Assembly: GCA_019914945.1 (NCBI GenBank)
Contig: CM034099.1
Span: forward strand, 12,785,001-12,849,000
DNA length: 64,000 nt
Direction of reading: 5' to 3'
Origin: Typha latifolia
Lineage: Eukaryota > Streptophyta > Magnoliopsida > Poales > Typhaceae
Below are positions 57,801-64,000 of the stretch, piece by piece. Below the pieces are notes generated by a model, which worked only from the letters and a program-made list of their open reading frames with translations, was not told the DNA's origin and made no database searches. Made by a program: the position numbers and the translations under genes. Each line of letters starts with the position of its first letter. Positions within the stretch are counted from its first letter, which is position 1.

Positions 57801-59850
57801 GTGGACAATCAGGTTTGACACGATGGCTTTGGTGGGGACTAGGAAGGAGAGGAGGAAGAAGAATGAGATAGCATGGGGGAGAAGAGGAGAGCGCTACAGC
57901 TTGCATTTTTATATAGGAGGTTCTATGGTTAGCCCTCAGGCGGTCAGGGGTGTCTTGTGGGGGTTGGTGAATAGTGGCGGATGCACTAGGCCCATGAACC
58001 TGAATTTTTTTTTTAATTTCTGGATATTACAAATGTTGTTATAGATTGTGATATTGCAAGTCTCCAATAATGTAATTCGATTTCAAATATCTGTATATTT
58101 TTCGATCAATGAAATATTGTTGTGTTGATTATATAAATAAATTTCTTTTTTGTATTTTGCATATAAAATATTTCTTACATAGTCTTAATTTTGTAGTTAC
58201 ATCATCAATGAATATTATCTTAGAAAGGGTGAGAGAGAAGCCTGGAGGTATTGCAATGACTTTGGAACATATCCGGGTAGTCCTTGACCAGCTTAACTCT
58301 CATTCCTCCACTGATGATGCAGGAGCATTGTACTCCATTGGTAATGCTATTTGAGTCCTGCACTTGTAATATAAACTCATAGAAACTGTTGCCGTCTTTG
58401 TATTTAAAATTCCTATTTGTGTTTCTCGGTGCAGACTTGAACAAAATTATTGAAGCTTGTCAGAATGATGAAGTATGTGATTTTCAATTCTTTTCCTTTT
58501 ATATTTTGCATCCTCATATGATAAATTATTTCCTTTTGTCAATGTATCTGTGCTGATAAACATTTTCCTATCTTTAAGGTAGAAGCACTTGTACAAGCAA
58601 GATATGGACAAGAGGCATATAGAATTTTCAGGTTGCTGGTCAAGAGTGGTCATCCAATTGAGACAGATCGAGTAAGACCTTATCTTCTTAGTGACATTTT
58701 CCTATGAGCACCTTAGAATTTTTCAGTGTTCTTTGTACACTTCCAGATGCTTGGTTTTCCTTAAATATCTGCCACTAGTATAACTTAAGGGTGTCAATGA
58801 GCCAAACTCGAGCAAGCTGAGTTGGGCTCTGCTTGGCTCGAACATGCAATCAGCACAACTCCAGCTTAAACCGAGCCGACAAAGATAACACTCAAGCTCG
58901 ATTCGGTCTTAAACTGAGCCAGCTTGATATTGCCTTGTCGAATCCAGTTTACTACATAAAAGCATTAAAGAACAGCTCAGGCTAGGAAAAAAAATGTGAA
59001 AATGGGCTATGGTAGGACTCAAATCCTAAGTCACTCAAAACTGTGGTGCTTATCCTACTGTGCTAGCAGATGGTTATATTGAAAATCTAAGTTTTATATA
59101 TATATATATATATATATAAATACAAAACATATATGATCTAATTTGAGCCGAGCTCGTGTGAGGCAAAGCCAACTGAAGCTCAGCTCATTTATTAAATGAG
59201 GTCAGAAATTGAGCTTGATTGAGCTGACGAGCCGATTTTTGACACCCCTAGTACAACTACTTATGCTGATGCAATGCATTTGCAGTATTACAAGTATTAA
59301 AGATAGAACGCAAAATAGTATTGGTACGTTTAATTATAATTAAAAGTTTTTTGACATGTAATTTATCTGGAAATTGAGGAACAAGCACAGGCATGTGATC
59401 AGGAACAACCCGACCGCCTTTCAATACACTGCAACCCTTGCATCATTACCTATAAGTATGGGCTACAGGCACATGATCAGTTCTCTTGACCTGACCACTG
59501 AGAGGTTTATTTATGCTCTTAACTTATAATTTCCAACCTGAGGTTGACCCTTTAGTAGTTCAATATATATAACGCTAATTTTTTTAATTGCCATTATACA
59601 ATTAGTCTTCTTTAGCTACTGATTTGATGCTTAGCCTAATTTCCTGATGGTGGTAGTATTTATTTACCCTGTTATATGAGTACAACTGTGAACTGTTATA
59701 CTGCAAGGATTATTTTATGATCTTTCATCATTTAGAATGTTCTTGTTTGATCATTCCATCATATAGATTGCAGAAGTCACATTTGTTGAGAAGAAGGACG
59801 CTCAATTAATTTTATACAAGCTATGGAAGGATGAATACTTAGATATGGAG
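31984..59850 (+). CDS. RPC3: DNA-directed RNA polymerase III subunit RPC3 (C82/POLR3C), 3'-incomplete
   Basis: RPC3 is a winged-helix subunit of the Pol III-specific RPC3-RPC6-RPC7 trimer, which helps open promoters of tRNA and 5S genes in the nucleus. Exons: 31984-32055, 32162-32303, 32395-32507, 34051-34138, 34258-34401, 35254-35406 (or from 35237), 38066-38176, 43604-43709, 58197-58340, 58435-58472, 58579-58671, 59767-59850. Landmarks in order: [20 protein letters not shown], '[20 protein letters not shown]', '[17 protein letters not shown]', '[19 protein letters not shown]', '[15 protein letters not shown]', '[14 protein letters not shown]', '[12 protein letters not shown]', '[11 protein letters not shown]', '[20 protein letters not shown]'. 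About 430 codons are present. The family is usually over 500, so roughly the last 100 (after 'KDEYLDME') are missing. All junctions are GT-AG and keep frame except exon 5/6. No disabling stop was seen. Confidence 0.9.
32508..34050 (+). other. RPC3 intron 3
   Basis: A 1.5 kb intron with no element recognised; canonical GT...AG ends (GTGAGA ... TTGCAG). Confidence 0.7.
34051..43709 (+). CDS. RPC3: RPC3 exons 4-8: central region
   Basis: 34051-34138, 34258-34401, 35254-35406, 38066-38176 and 43604-43709. '[17 protein letters not shown]' and 'RKRGAKI' are conserved in plant RPC3. Exon 5's only good donor (ATAA|GTTAGA, 34401/34402) leaves phase 1, whereas the best exon 6 acceptor (TTACAG|ACTAAC, 35253/35254) needs phase 0. 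Using the weaker acceptor at 35236/35237 restores frame and adds six residues (MCSVLQ). Exon 8 codes for '[20 protein letters not shown]'. Confidence 0.85.
35407..38065 (+). other. RPC3 intron 6
   Basis: A 2.66 kb T-rich intron with ends GTTAGT ... AACAG. Hydrophobic ORFs at 36531-37353 have no family resemblance and reflect T-richness. No transposon is identified. Confidence 0.7.
39216..40248. mobile_element. hAT-type element, about 1.03 kb, with foreign interior
   Basis: Ends TTAGGGGCGGCAA ... TTTTTGTCACCCCTAA (inverted, some mismatches) with a decayed 8-base duplication (CTGTCGGA / CTGCAGGA). The outer 200 bases on each side are words around CGGGTTCGGGT and its complement, typical of plant hAT MITEs. 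The middle (39430-39990) is different in composition and may be captured DNA. Confidence 0.65.
39431..39500 (-). pseudogene. Kelch-like motif fragment inside the hAT element
   Basis: On the minus strand the segment reads [20 protein letters not shown], closely matching the kelch consensus (E.Y.P..D.W..I..M). It is followed upstream by a repeated low-complexity stretch (39495-39570 contains two copies of a 33-base unit). Suggests capture of a piece of a kelch-repeat gene; a chance match cannot be excluded. Confidence 0.35.
40377..42183 (-). mobile_element. TRIM-like non-autonomous LTR retrotransposon
   Basis: LTRs at 40377-40691 and 41865-42183 are direct repeats of about 315 bases starting TGATG and sharing 'gtaacaaaagtagctaac' and 'aagcctttatataggcaaa' (TATA box). 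Left of the right LTR a PBS-like sequence (complement of GAACCTGGCTTTGAGACCA, 41843-41861) shows the minus orientation. The 1.17 kb interior has a decayed Gag zinc knuckle on the minus strand ([14 protein letters not shown], about 41200-41250). It sits in RPC3 intron 7. Confidence 0.75.
42185..42985 (+). mobile_element. Gypsy 3' fragment: polyprotein tail plus partial LTR
   Basis: 42391-42543 reads [20 protein letters not shown] then [10 protein letters not shown], like the 'atWE....l...F...LEDK' end of a chromodomain-type gypsy Pol, and then a stop. LTR-like sequence follows from about 42560 and includes three TTCGAAC/TTTGAAC words (42617-42700). It ends near 'tggtaggctccgccgggtcag' (42916), with no PBS recognised. 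Confidence 0.45.
44678..44828. repeat. Inverted repeat flanking a GA microsatellite
   Basis: CGTCGCTTCGTTGGGTGCCC (from about 44678), running on through TAGCTCGCC, recurs as its complement at about 44792-44821 with one mismatch. Between them lies (GA)n at about 44715-44750, so the segment can fold into a long stem-loop. Confidence 0.75.
45170..46110 (-). pseudogene. Second hAT transposase pseudogene
   Basis: Minus-strand pieces '[17 protein letters not shown]' with '[12 protein letters not shown]' (about 45920-46040) and '[20 protein letters not shown]' running to '[13 protein letters not shown]' (about 45440-45570) match the same two blocks seen at 29850-31160. The two copies have diverged considerably and both are broken by stops. 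They are independent remnants of one hAT lineage. Confidence 0.6.
46896..46930. repeat. Short hairpin
   Basis: TACCTGATCCCA and its exact complement TGGGATCAGGTA face each other across about 10 bases. Confidence 0.75.
47440..47535. repeat. GATCGG-rich short repeat (MITE end)
   Basis: 'aatcatggttcg' is followed by alternating GATCGG/CCGATC words. Related ends occur at 55500-55580, 56840-56930 and 60900-60955. Confidence 0.5.
47552..47883 (-). mobile_element. 3' LTR of chromovirus D1 (minus orientation)
   Basis: 332 bases with TG...CA ends, containing 'tctatatatagac' (47710-47722). It is the reverse complement of the + LTR at 48586-48911. A polypurine tract (complement of TTCTCCCCTAGTGGGAGAG) borders it at 47884-47902. 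Confidence 0.85.
47900..48585 (-). pseudogene. Integrase C-terminus and chromodomain of D1
   Basis: The intact reading frame 48036-48545 (169 codons) codes for the integrase end with the GPF module ([20 protein letters not shown]). It then enters a chromodomain: '[14 protein letters not shown]', one in-frame stop after 'SRTQ', and '[20 protein letters not shown]' to about 47930. Chromodomains direct integration toward particular chromatin, which places this family in the chromoviruses. The upstream part is cut at 48585 by insertion of element D2. Confidence 0.85.
48586..48911 (+). mobile_element. 5' LTR of chromovirus D2 with PBS
   Basis: 326 bases, TGATGTGGACATC ... TTTTGGATCA. The PBS TGGTATCAGAGC follows at 48916-48927, complementary to initiator tRNA-Met. 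It begins exactly where the D1 integrase frame is broken, so D2 jumped into D1. Confidence 0.85.
49207..50440 (+). pseudogene. Gag of chromovirus D2
   Basis: It starts [20 protein letters not shown] at 49207. In-frame stops lie near 49348 and 49495. The intact stretch 49555-49962 holds the gag core ('[20 protein letters not shown]', '[20 protein letters not shown]'). A complete zinc knuckle, [14 protein letters not shown] (C-x2-C-x4-H-x4-C), lies at about 50231-50272, followed by an acidic linker. After 50500 the protease is missing; the frame jumps to the segment just before RT. Confidence 0.8.
50530..51505 (+). pseudogene. Reverse transcriptase of chromovirus D2
   Basis: Pieces in order: '[12 protein letters not shown]', '[20 protein letters not shown]', '[17 protein letters not shown]' (catalytic Asp), '[18 protein letters not shown]', '[13 protein letters not shown]' (the YxDD catalytic pair intact) and '[20 protein letters not shown]'. 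At least three in-frame stops are present (near 51064, 51199 and 51396). It ends about 51505 in sequence of the opposite orientation; RNase H, integrase and the 3' LTR of D2 are lost. Confidence 0.8.
51505..51935 (-). pseudogene. Protease/gag-linker segment of D1, right half
   Basis: On the minus strand: '[20 protein letters not shown]' (protease active site D-S-G changed to D-S-R), '[20 protein letters not shown]' followed by 'KIILGR', and a gag-linker end '[17 protein letters not shown]' that matches D2's linker. It lies on the far side of the D2 insertion with the same orientation as the D1 integrase, so it is the rest of D1. D1's RT and RNase H are deleted. Confidence 0.7.
51936..52798 (-). 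mobile_element. 3' LTR of family A element 2
   Basis: 863 bases, colinear with 11209-12024; the TG end is mutated to AG. A TATA-like 'ctataaatatg' lies on the minus strand at about 52430-52441, with an array of GTTCGAAC words upstream (52505-52735). The polypurine tract complement follows at 52799. Confidence 0.75.
52505..52735. promoter_or_regulatory. GTTCGAAC palindrome array, longest copy
   Basis: At least seven TTCGAA words, including GTTCGAAC, GCGTTCGAATGC and GCGTTCGAACGCG (52540-52735), with GCGAACG/CGTTCGC half-sites interspersed. They lie upstream of the minus-strand TATA-like box. Confidence 0.4.
52799..54400 (-). pseudogene. Pol remnant of family A element 2 (protease-RT-integrase end)
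   Basis: From right to left on the minus strand: protease 54140-54379 ([18 protein letters not shown], active-site Gly changed to Glu), RT start 53730-54071 ('[19 protein letters not shown]'), RT 53335-53576 ('[20 protein letters not shown]', '[18 protein letters not shown]', 'RRYVLVF'), then a direct jump to the integrase end '[20 protein letters not shown]'. Two deletions therefore remove the YxDD pair, RNase H and the integrase core. The element breaks off at about 54400; gag and the 5' LTR are absent. Confidence 0.8.
54600..54895. repeat. GTCGAGAGAGAG minisatellite grading into (AG)n
   Basis: Four or five degenerate units of about 60 bases start 'tcgtcgagagagag' and include '(a)gcggyrgcgtc', running into a pure (AG)n tract at about 54832-54892. 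Confidence 0.8.
55500..56230. mobile_element. GATCGG-type MITE, copy with CT/GA core
   Basis: It begins 'ggaaatcatggttctag' with GATCGG words and has a CT-rich then GA-rich centre (55580-55960). Its AT-rich arm, 'ttaggcttcatatgtaagtaa' (about 56008-56110), recurs at 56728-56830 and, inverted, at 44335-44480 and in part at 46560-46670. It ends near 'ggaactttg'. Ends are imperfect and no duplication was confirmed. Confidence 0.4.
56690..56935. repeat. Second copy of the GATCGG-type MITE arm
   Basis: The AT arm 'tagacttcatatgtgagtaa' is followed by 'ccaatccgatgc', CCGATA words and 'agaaactttgct', colinear with 56008-56225. Confidence 0.45.
58197..59850 (+). CDS. RPC3: RPC3 exons 9-12: C-terminal winged helices, last exon(s) absent
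   Basis: 58197-58340, 58435-58472, 58579-58671 and 59767-59850, joined in frame across a 14.5 kb intron from exon 8. They code for '[20 protein letters not shown]', '[11 protein letters not shown]', '[20 protein letters not shown]' and '[20 protein letters not shown]'. The next expected block (a lysine-rich strand, then 'FLLWKVNK' and the final helix) was not found before the gypsy element at 61390. Confidence 0.85.
58786..59250 (-). mobile_element. hAT MITE in RPC3 intron 11 with tRNA-like boxes
   Basis: 465 bases with ends TAAGGGTGTCAA ... TTGACACCCCTA and an 8-base duplication GTATAACT / GTACAACT (58778-58785, 59251-59258). The outer parts are GAGCTCGAGC-type words. Mid-element, on the minus strand, lie an A-box TAGCACAGTAGG (59054-59065) fitting the tRNA consensus at every position and a B-box GATTTGAGTCC (59015-59025) matching 9 of 11. 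An (AT)n tract lies at 59097-59118. Confidence 0.8.
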
Positions 59851-59912
59851 GTAAGAAGCAAGCATATATTCAGTTTATTTGCTACATGAAATTCTTCAGT
59901 GGGTATAGCTGA

Positions 59913-60542
59913 TAGGCTGTCAAAAAAGCTTGCCATTTTAGAGCTCGACTCAATCTCAGCTCAAGCTCTAAATGAGCTGAGCAGAACTGGATTTTTGAGC
60001 TGGAAAGGCTAATCGAGCTGAGCCGAGCTAGAGTCAGCTCGCTTGAGCTTAGCTCGAATAGGCTCGATATATAGTATGTGAAATGATATTATATATAGAG
60101 ACCAAAATAAATATATAAAATATTGTATAGCATAGTTGGTTAAAGCAATTTCTATTAACCTAGCTAACCTAGGTTCTAATCCTATCCTACACCATTTATT
60201 TGCTATTTTTTCTATAGACTTGTAGATGTTTAGTCCCATATCGCAAATTGGTTAGTGTAGATATGCTTTTATAGCTATCCTTCCCTCTAATTGCAATGAA
60301 ATTGGCTTTGCCCGATTAGCCTAATATAACACTAAGATTTTGGACTAAGCCACTGAGGTTGAGATTATAGACTGTCACCGAGGTTGAGATTATAGACCAG
60401 CCCATGTAAGCCCATTAAGCCCATAAACCGTCGACCCGAGCTCGAGCCTCATCGAGCCTCATCGAGCTGGAGCCTAGTTGAGTTTTTTCACCTCTCGAGC
60501 TGGGCCCCCAGCTCACAAAAGCTTGGCTCGTTTACAGCCCTA
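59913..60542 (+). mobile_element. hAT MITE in RPC3 intron 12 with tRNA-like boxes
   Basis: 630 bases with ends TAGGCTGTCAAA ... TTTACAGCCCTA and a duplication ATAGCTGA / GTAGCTGA (59905-59912, 60543-60550). It is in the opposite orientation to the 58786 element and of the same family. It carries an A-box TAGCATAGTTGG (60128-60139, full consensus fit) and, 32 bases later, a B-box GGTTCTAATCC (60172-60182, 10 of 11). Confidence 0.8.
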
Positions 60543-60894
60543 GTAGCTGAGTAATAGCTATTGCATGTTTATGACATTGCAAGATGTGAGCTGTTGGGTA
60601 GTTTGTTGATTCATATAGACAATCATATGTAATAAGAATATTTTGACAAGTACGACAATTTTTTTTTCTCATGAAAATATATTTGGGCTGAAGAGCTTGT
60701 TTCATTTGCCAGTAATGAGATTCTCCTAAACCATAATTTAACTTGGTATCTGTTTCATTCTGTCACATGCTCCTTGCTAACTTGTTTGTTTATTTATCGA
60801 ATTAATTCCTCCAGAAAAAGTTGGCCCCTGTGTCATTTCTACATCTCATTATACCATGGTAATACATAGATCATGATAATTTCACTAGTAAATT

Positions 60895-61260
60895 GCATGG
60901 TTCGAAGTATTGGTCGGTACCAATATGTATTAATATCGACCATTACTGATCGAAAACAGGGGCCTAATCTAGGTTTTCCCTTGGTTTTGTCCCATAATTG
61001 TTCGTCTCTGTCCAGTATTCATTGTATAAGCCTAGGACTGCTGTGCCTGTGACATGAGTCATGGCCTTGTTATGGCACGACATGGTCGGCATGACTAAGA
61101 AGAAAGAGTAGAAGAAAAGGAAAAGAGAAAGGAGAAAAAAAAAGAAGAGAGGAGAAAGGAGAGAGAAACCTCTTAGATCCTCACTCCTGCTTCTCCATCT
61201 CAGCCGTTGCCACTGCCTTAGGGTTTCCACTGTCATAAAGGAGATAGGGTGAAGAAGGGT
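60895..61260. repeat. Unclassified repeat-like segment
   Basis: It starts 'catggttcgaagtattggtcggtacc', like the GATCGG-type MITE ends, then a purine-rich block (61100-61165). No coding support. Confidence 0.35.
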
Positions 61261-61389
61261 TTATTACTTATGATACTATATTGAAGATTTATTAATGGAC
61301 CATAAGTTAGGTGATAATGGATCTGAGTTATTTGACTTTTCTCTTTGACCAACAGGTTTTCACCCCGTTTCATTTAGAACCTTAATTAT

Positions 61390-61944
61390 CTCCTGGGTTG
61401 CAAAGCACAACCTATGAGCACAACCACTAAAATTCCACCCCTACAGCATCCCAAAACTACTAAATCAAACAAAATGGCTATTACACAAGTAATCTCCAGA
61501 AAGGCACACTACTCGAAACACTAGAATTCCACCACTTCAGCAACACAATACGACAACATATGCAACCATCAAAGAGACAAAGTACTGATCAACACACCTA
61601 AGGATACAAAAGTCTTATCGATGGTTGGAGGAGCGGCATCAAGGGTTTGAGGGAGCTTGGTTAGGGTTAGGGAAGAGAGAGTGAGTGATCAAATCAATTG
61701 CTCAATTATTAACTTGGTTGCACTCCACATATTTATAGGAGGTTAATCCAAGTCGACTTGAGTTACATAGCTGGACTCGACTAGACCATCAACCCACTTA
61801 ACGATTAGGACTCGGTAAAAATAGTCACTGAAATAAAAATGACTAAACTAGATAGGTGGTTCGATCTAGGATCTAGTGAACCCAATGTCCTAGTGAGATG
61901 ATCTGATAGAACTGAATCACATAACTCCACTATGCTTCTACACA
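61390..61944 (-). mobile_element. 3' LTR of gypsy element E
   Basis: It ends ...CTTCTACACA beside a polypurine tract complement ('ctttgccctcaaagtg', 61945-61960). The TATA-like 'tccacatatttatagg' lies at 61725-61740 for minus-strand transcription. The left edge is approximate. Confidence 0.55.
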
Positions 61945-61959
61945 CTTTGCCCTCAAAGT

Positions 61960-64000
61960 GCTAAGTTGAGGAGGTGATTCATCAAGTCGCCTCATCTGTG
62001 GGCTTGCTGAACCACTCCACCAGCACCTCAATCACCACTTACCAATCGTCCTTAATGAACCTGCCTCCTAGCCAAGACCTTCATTGGATGTGGCTCAATG
62101 GAGTCTTGATTCGGATTGGGTAGAACGGGTGCTACTAGTTCGATTGGACTGACTCGAGCCTTCAGGCTTAAGACATAGAAGACTGGGTGGATCCCCCACT
62201 CGGGTAGGTATAACCAGTATGCAATATGCCCAATCCTCCCTAGGACTTGATATGGCCTGTATTATCGGGGAGCCAACTTCTGATTCGCAATTGAGCACAC
62301 TGAAATCTATCGATATATTTAGAGCCGGATGTAGACCCAATCACTGACTTCAAAGTTTCATTCTTGGTGCTTGTGGTCATAAATTTGCTTCTTTTAGTTC
62401 TGAGCCAATGCTAGATGAATCTTGAGCCATTTGGGCGAAGTATCTCAATCCGCTAGTGCCATGTCTGATGGTGTTGGCCGATCATATCCCTTGAGAGTAG
62501 GTGGTGCGTGCCCGTATATGGCCTTAAACGGGGTCATGCCTATGACTGTGCGGTGAGCCATATTGTATGACCACTCAGCCCAAGGAAGATAGCTTAGCCA
62601 TTGCTTGGTCGGTCTCCCACAAAGCAACGAAGATATTGCTTAAGACATTGATTGAGCACCTCCAATTGATCGTCCATCTATGGGTGGCCTTGTATTGAAG
62701 GTGGTGCCTTGGAAGGTGACTAATTAATGCCAAAATTGACTCACAAAGATTGGGTCTTGATCTGAAACAACCAACCTTAGCATCCCGTGCAATTTAGCCA
62801 CGTCCCTCACATAAATTTCAGCCACTTTTTTAGCCGAGTGCGGGTGCATCGAGGCTAAAAAATGGCCGTAGTTGGTCAAGTGATCTACCACTACCATAAT
62901 GACCAAATCACCCTTGATCAAGGGAAGTCCCTCGATGAAATCCATCTTCCAGAATCTAGTTCAGTATGGGAAGTAGTTGCATCAGCCCAGTCGGCGTGGT
63001 CAAGTCCACCTTAGCACATTGGCAAACTTTACACACTCGGATATAGCTTTGGATGTCCTGCCTTAGCCCACCCTAATTGAAATTTTTGGTGAGTGTCTTG
63101 TAGGTCCTAAAGACCGCTTCATGACCGGCTAGGGGTGTATTGTGGAAGTGCAAATCAGGGTTGTCTGCAACTCGGCCATGGTTGGCACCACAACTTGATT
63201 TCGATCGAGCAAGAGTCCATCTCGAAGCACATACCTAGGTTGGCTGGCTGGATGTGCTTGCAATTCAGCCATCAACTTGACCACCTTTTGTCTTATAAGC
63301 CTTCGAAACTCCTAAAATAGAGGGAATATAAGCACCATAAAGTTAACTAGTTCGGCCTGGTCGGCTTGTTGTGACAAGACATTGGCTGCACTATTTTTGG
63401 ACCCTTTCTTGTAGACCAGCTCATAGTCGTGCCCAAAGGGCTTGAATACTCGTCTTTGCTGAGTTGGGTTGTGGATCCTCTAGTCCATGAAGTACGACAA
63501 GCTTTGTTGGTCAGCCTAGATAGTGAATCGATGCCTAATCAAGTATGATTGCCATTTCTCCACTAGATGGAGTATCTCCATTCCTTTTTGTACATTGAGA
63601 GCTGTAGAGACCTTCTAGTCAAGGCCCTATTCATGTAGGCTATATGTCTACCCTCTTGCATAAGCACAACCCTAATCCCAACTTCGGATGCATCGTGCTT
63701 GATGACAAAATCTTGGTGAAGTCAAGTAGAGCAAGCACTAGCTGGCCAGTCATAGCGGTTTGGAGCTCTTTGAATGCCTTGGTTGCTCTTTTGCTCCACT
63801 AAAATTTCACCTTTTTTCAAGAGGGCTGTGAGAGGGGGTTGCTATCTTCCCATACCCTTAGATGAACCGATGGTAGTAACTAATTAAGCTGAGGAAGCTG
63901 CGTAATTCACATGGGCTTTTTGGTATGGTCCATCGCACCATATTACCGATCTTTACTGGATCGGCCTTTACATAGGCTTTTGAAATGATATGGTCGAGGT
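61960..64000 (-). pseudogene. Pol (integrase, RNase H, RT end) of gypsy element E, runs off the window
   Basis: Minus-strand order from the window end: RT thumb near 63830-64000 (frameshifted), RNase H with 'FVIKHDASEVGIRVVLMQEG' (about 63640-63720), then the integrase core 62724-62945 'MDFIEGLPLIKGDLVIMVVV' and 'VVSDQDPIFVSQFWH' (two of the three DDE acidic positions), 62445-62627 'WLSYLPWAEWSYNMAHRT', and a C-terminal region with GPY-like sequence (62095-62280). Frequent stops and frameshifts mark a pseudogene. It follows RPC3 exon 12 and probably lies in RPC3 intron 12 or at its broken 3' end. Confidence 0.75.

Larger units (their letters stand above)
43710..58196 (+). other. RPC3 intron 8 (14.5 kb), a landing site for nested elements
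   Basis: Ends GTAATA ... TTGTAG. Contents in order: unknown T-rich DNA, GATCGG-type short repeats, a hAT transposase pseudogene, two D elements, family A element 2, a GA minisatellite, and more short repeats. 57000-58190 is AT-rich with one LTR-like promoter motif ('tttttatataggaggttc', 57907) and no recognisable gene. Confidence 0.75.

Noticed and set aside
60814..60857. Possible RPC3 exon 13 (good acceptor CCTCCAG, frame KKLAPVSFLHLII, donor ATG|GTAATA)
   Set aside because: The peptide does not resemble the conserved RPC3 block expected after 'LDME', so I did not add it to the gene model.

Overview
The window is plant nuclear DNA, probably from a flowering plant with a large, transposon-rich genome; a monocot is my guess and is unproven. 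It holds one recognisable host gene, interrupted by GT-AG introns. Almost everything else is degenerate LTR retrotransposons, hAT and CACTA (En/Spm) remnants, MITEs and CT/GA microsatellites. There are no bacterial operons, no CRISPR array and no intact autonomous element.

Host gene. On the + strand from 31984 to at least 59850 lies a gene for RNA polymerase III subunit RPC3 (C82/POLR3C). Twelve exons give about 430 codons in conserved order, and all but one junction keep frame with canonical splice sites. The gene is swollen by insertions: intron 7 is 5.4 kb, intron 8 is 14.5 kb, and the last exon(s) lie outside the window or were lost.

Layout. 1-11200: internal domain of a non-coding LARD-like family (family C), a foreign LTR at about 1041-1660, a pol-less gypsy element with a gag pseudogene (family B, 2647-7640), and pieces of family A and C LTRs. 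11209-26868: a minus-strand Ty3/gypsy element (family A) cut by a head-to-head pair of C-type LTRs (12978-18929) and, in its right LTR, by a 4.6 kb solo C LTR (21876-26441) that itself holds another solo LTR (24787-25817). 26870-31200: En/Spm transposase remnant, a host-like promoter stretch, a hAT MITE and a hAT transposase pseudogene. 31984-60000: RPC3 with intronic insertions, namely a hAT MITE carrying a kelch-like fragment, a 1.8 kb TRIM-like element, a gypsy tail, a second hAT transposase pseudogene, two nested chromoviruses in opposite orientation (family D) and a second family A element. 58786-60542: two hAT MITEs, each carrying tRNA-like A and B boxes. 61390-64000: a further minus-strand gypsy element (family E) that runs off the window.

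Most notable signals. (1) Arrays of GTTCGAAC palindromes lie upstream of the putative TATA boxes in several different LTR families. (2) A 1.1 kb insertion bounded by a perfect target-site duplication contains five copies of the tRNA primer-binding site, and two other families also show duplications anchored at the LTR/PBS junction. (3) Long-LTR elements share a hairpin near the LTR 5' end whose stem is kept by compensatory changes. (4) Two hAT MITEs with near-consensus Pol III promoter boxes sit inside introns of a Pol III subunit gene.
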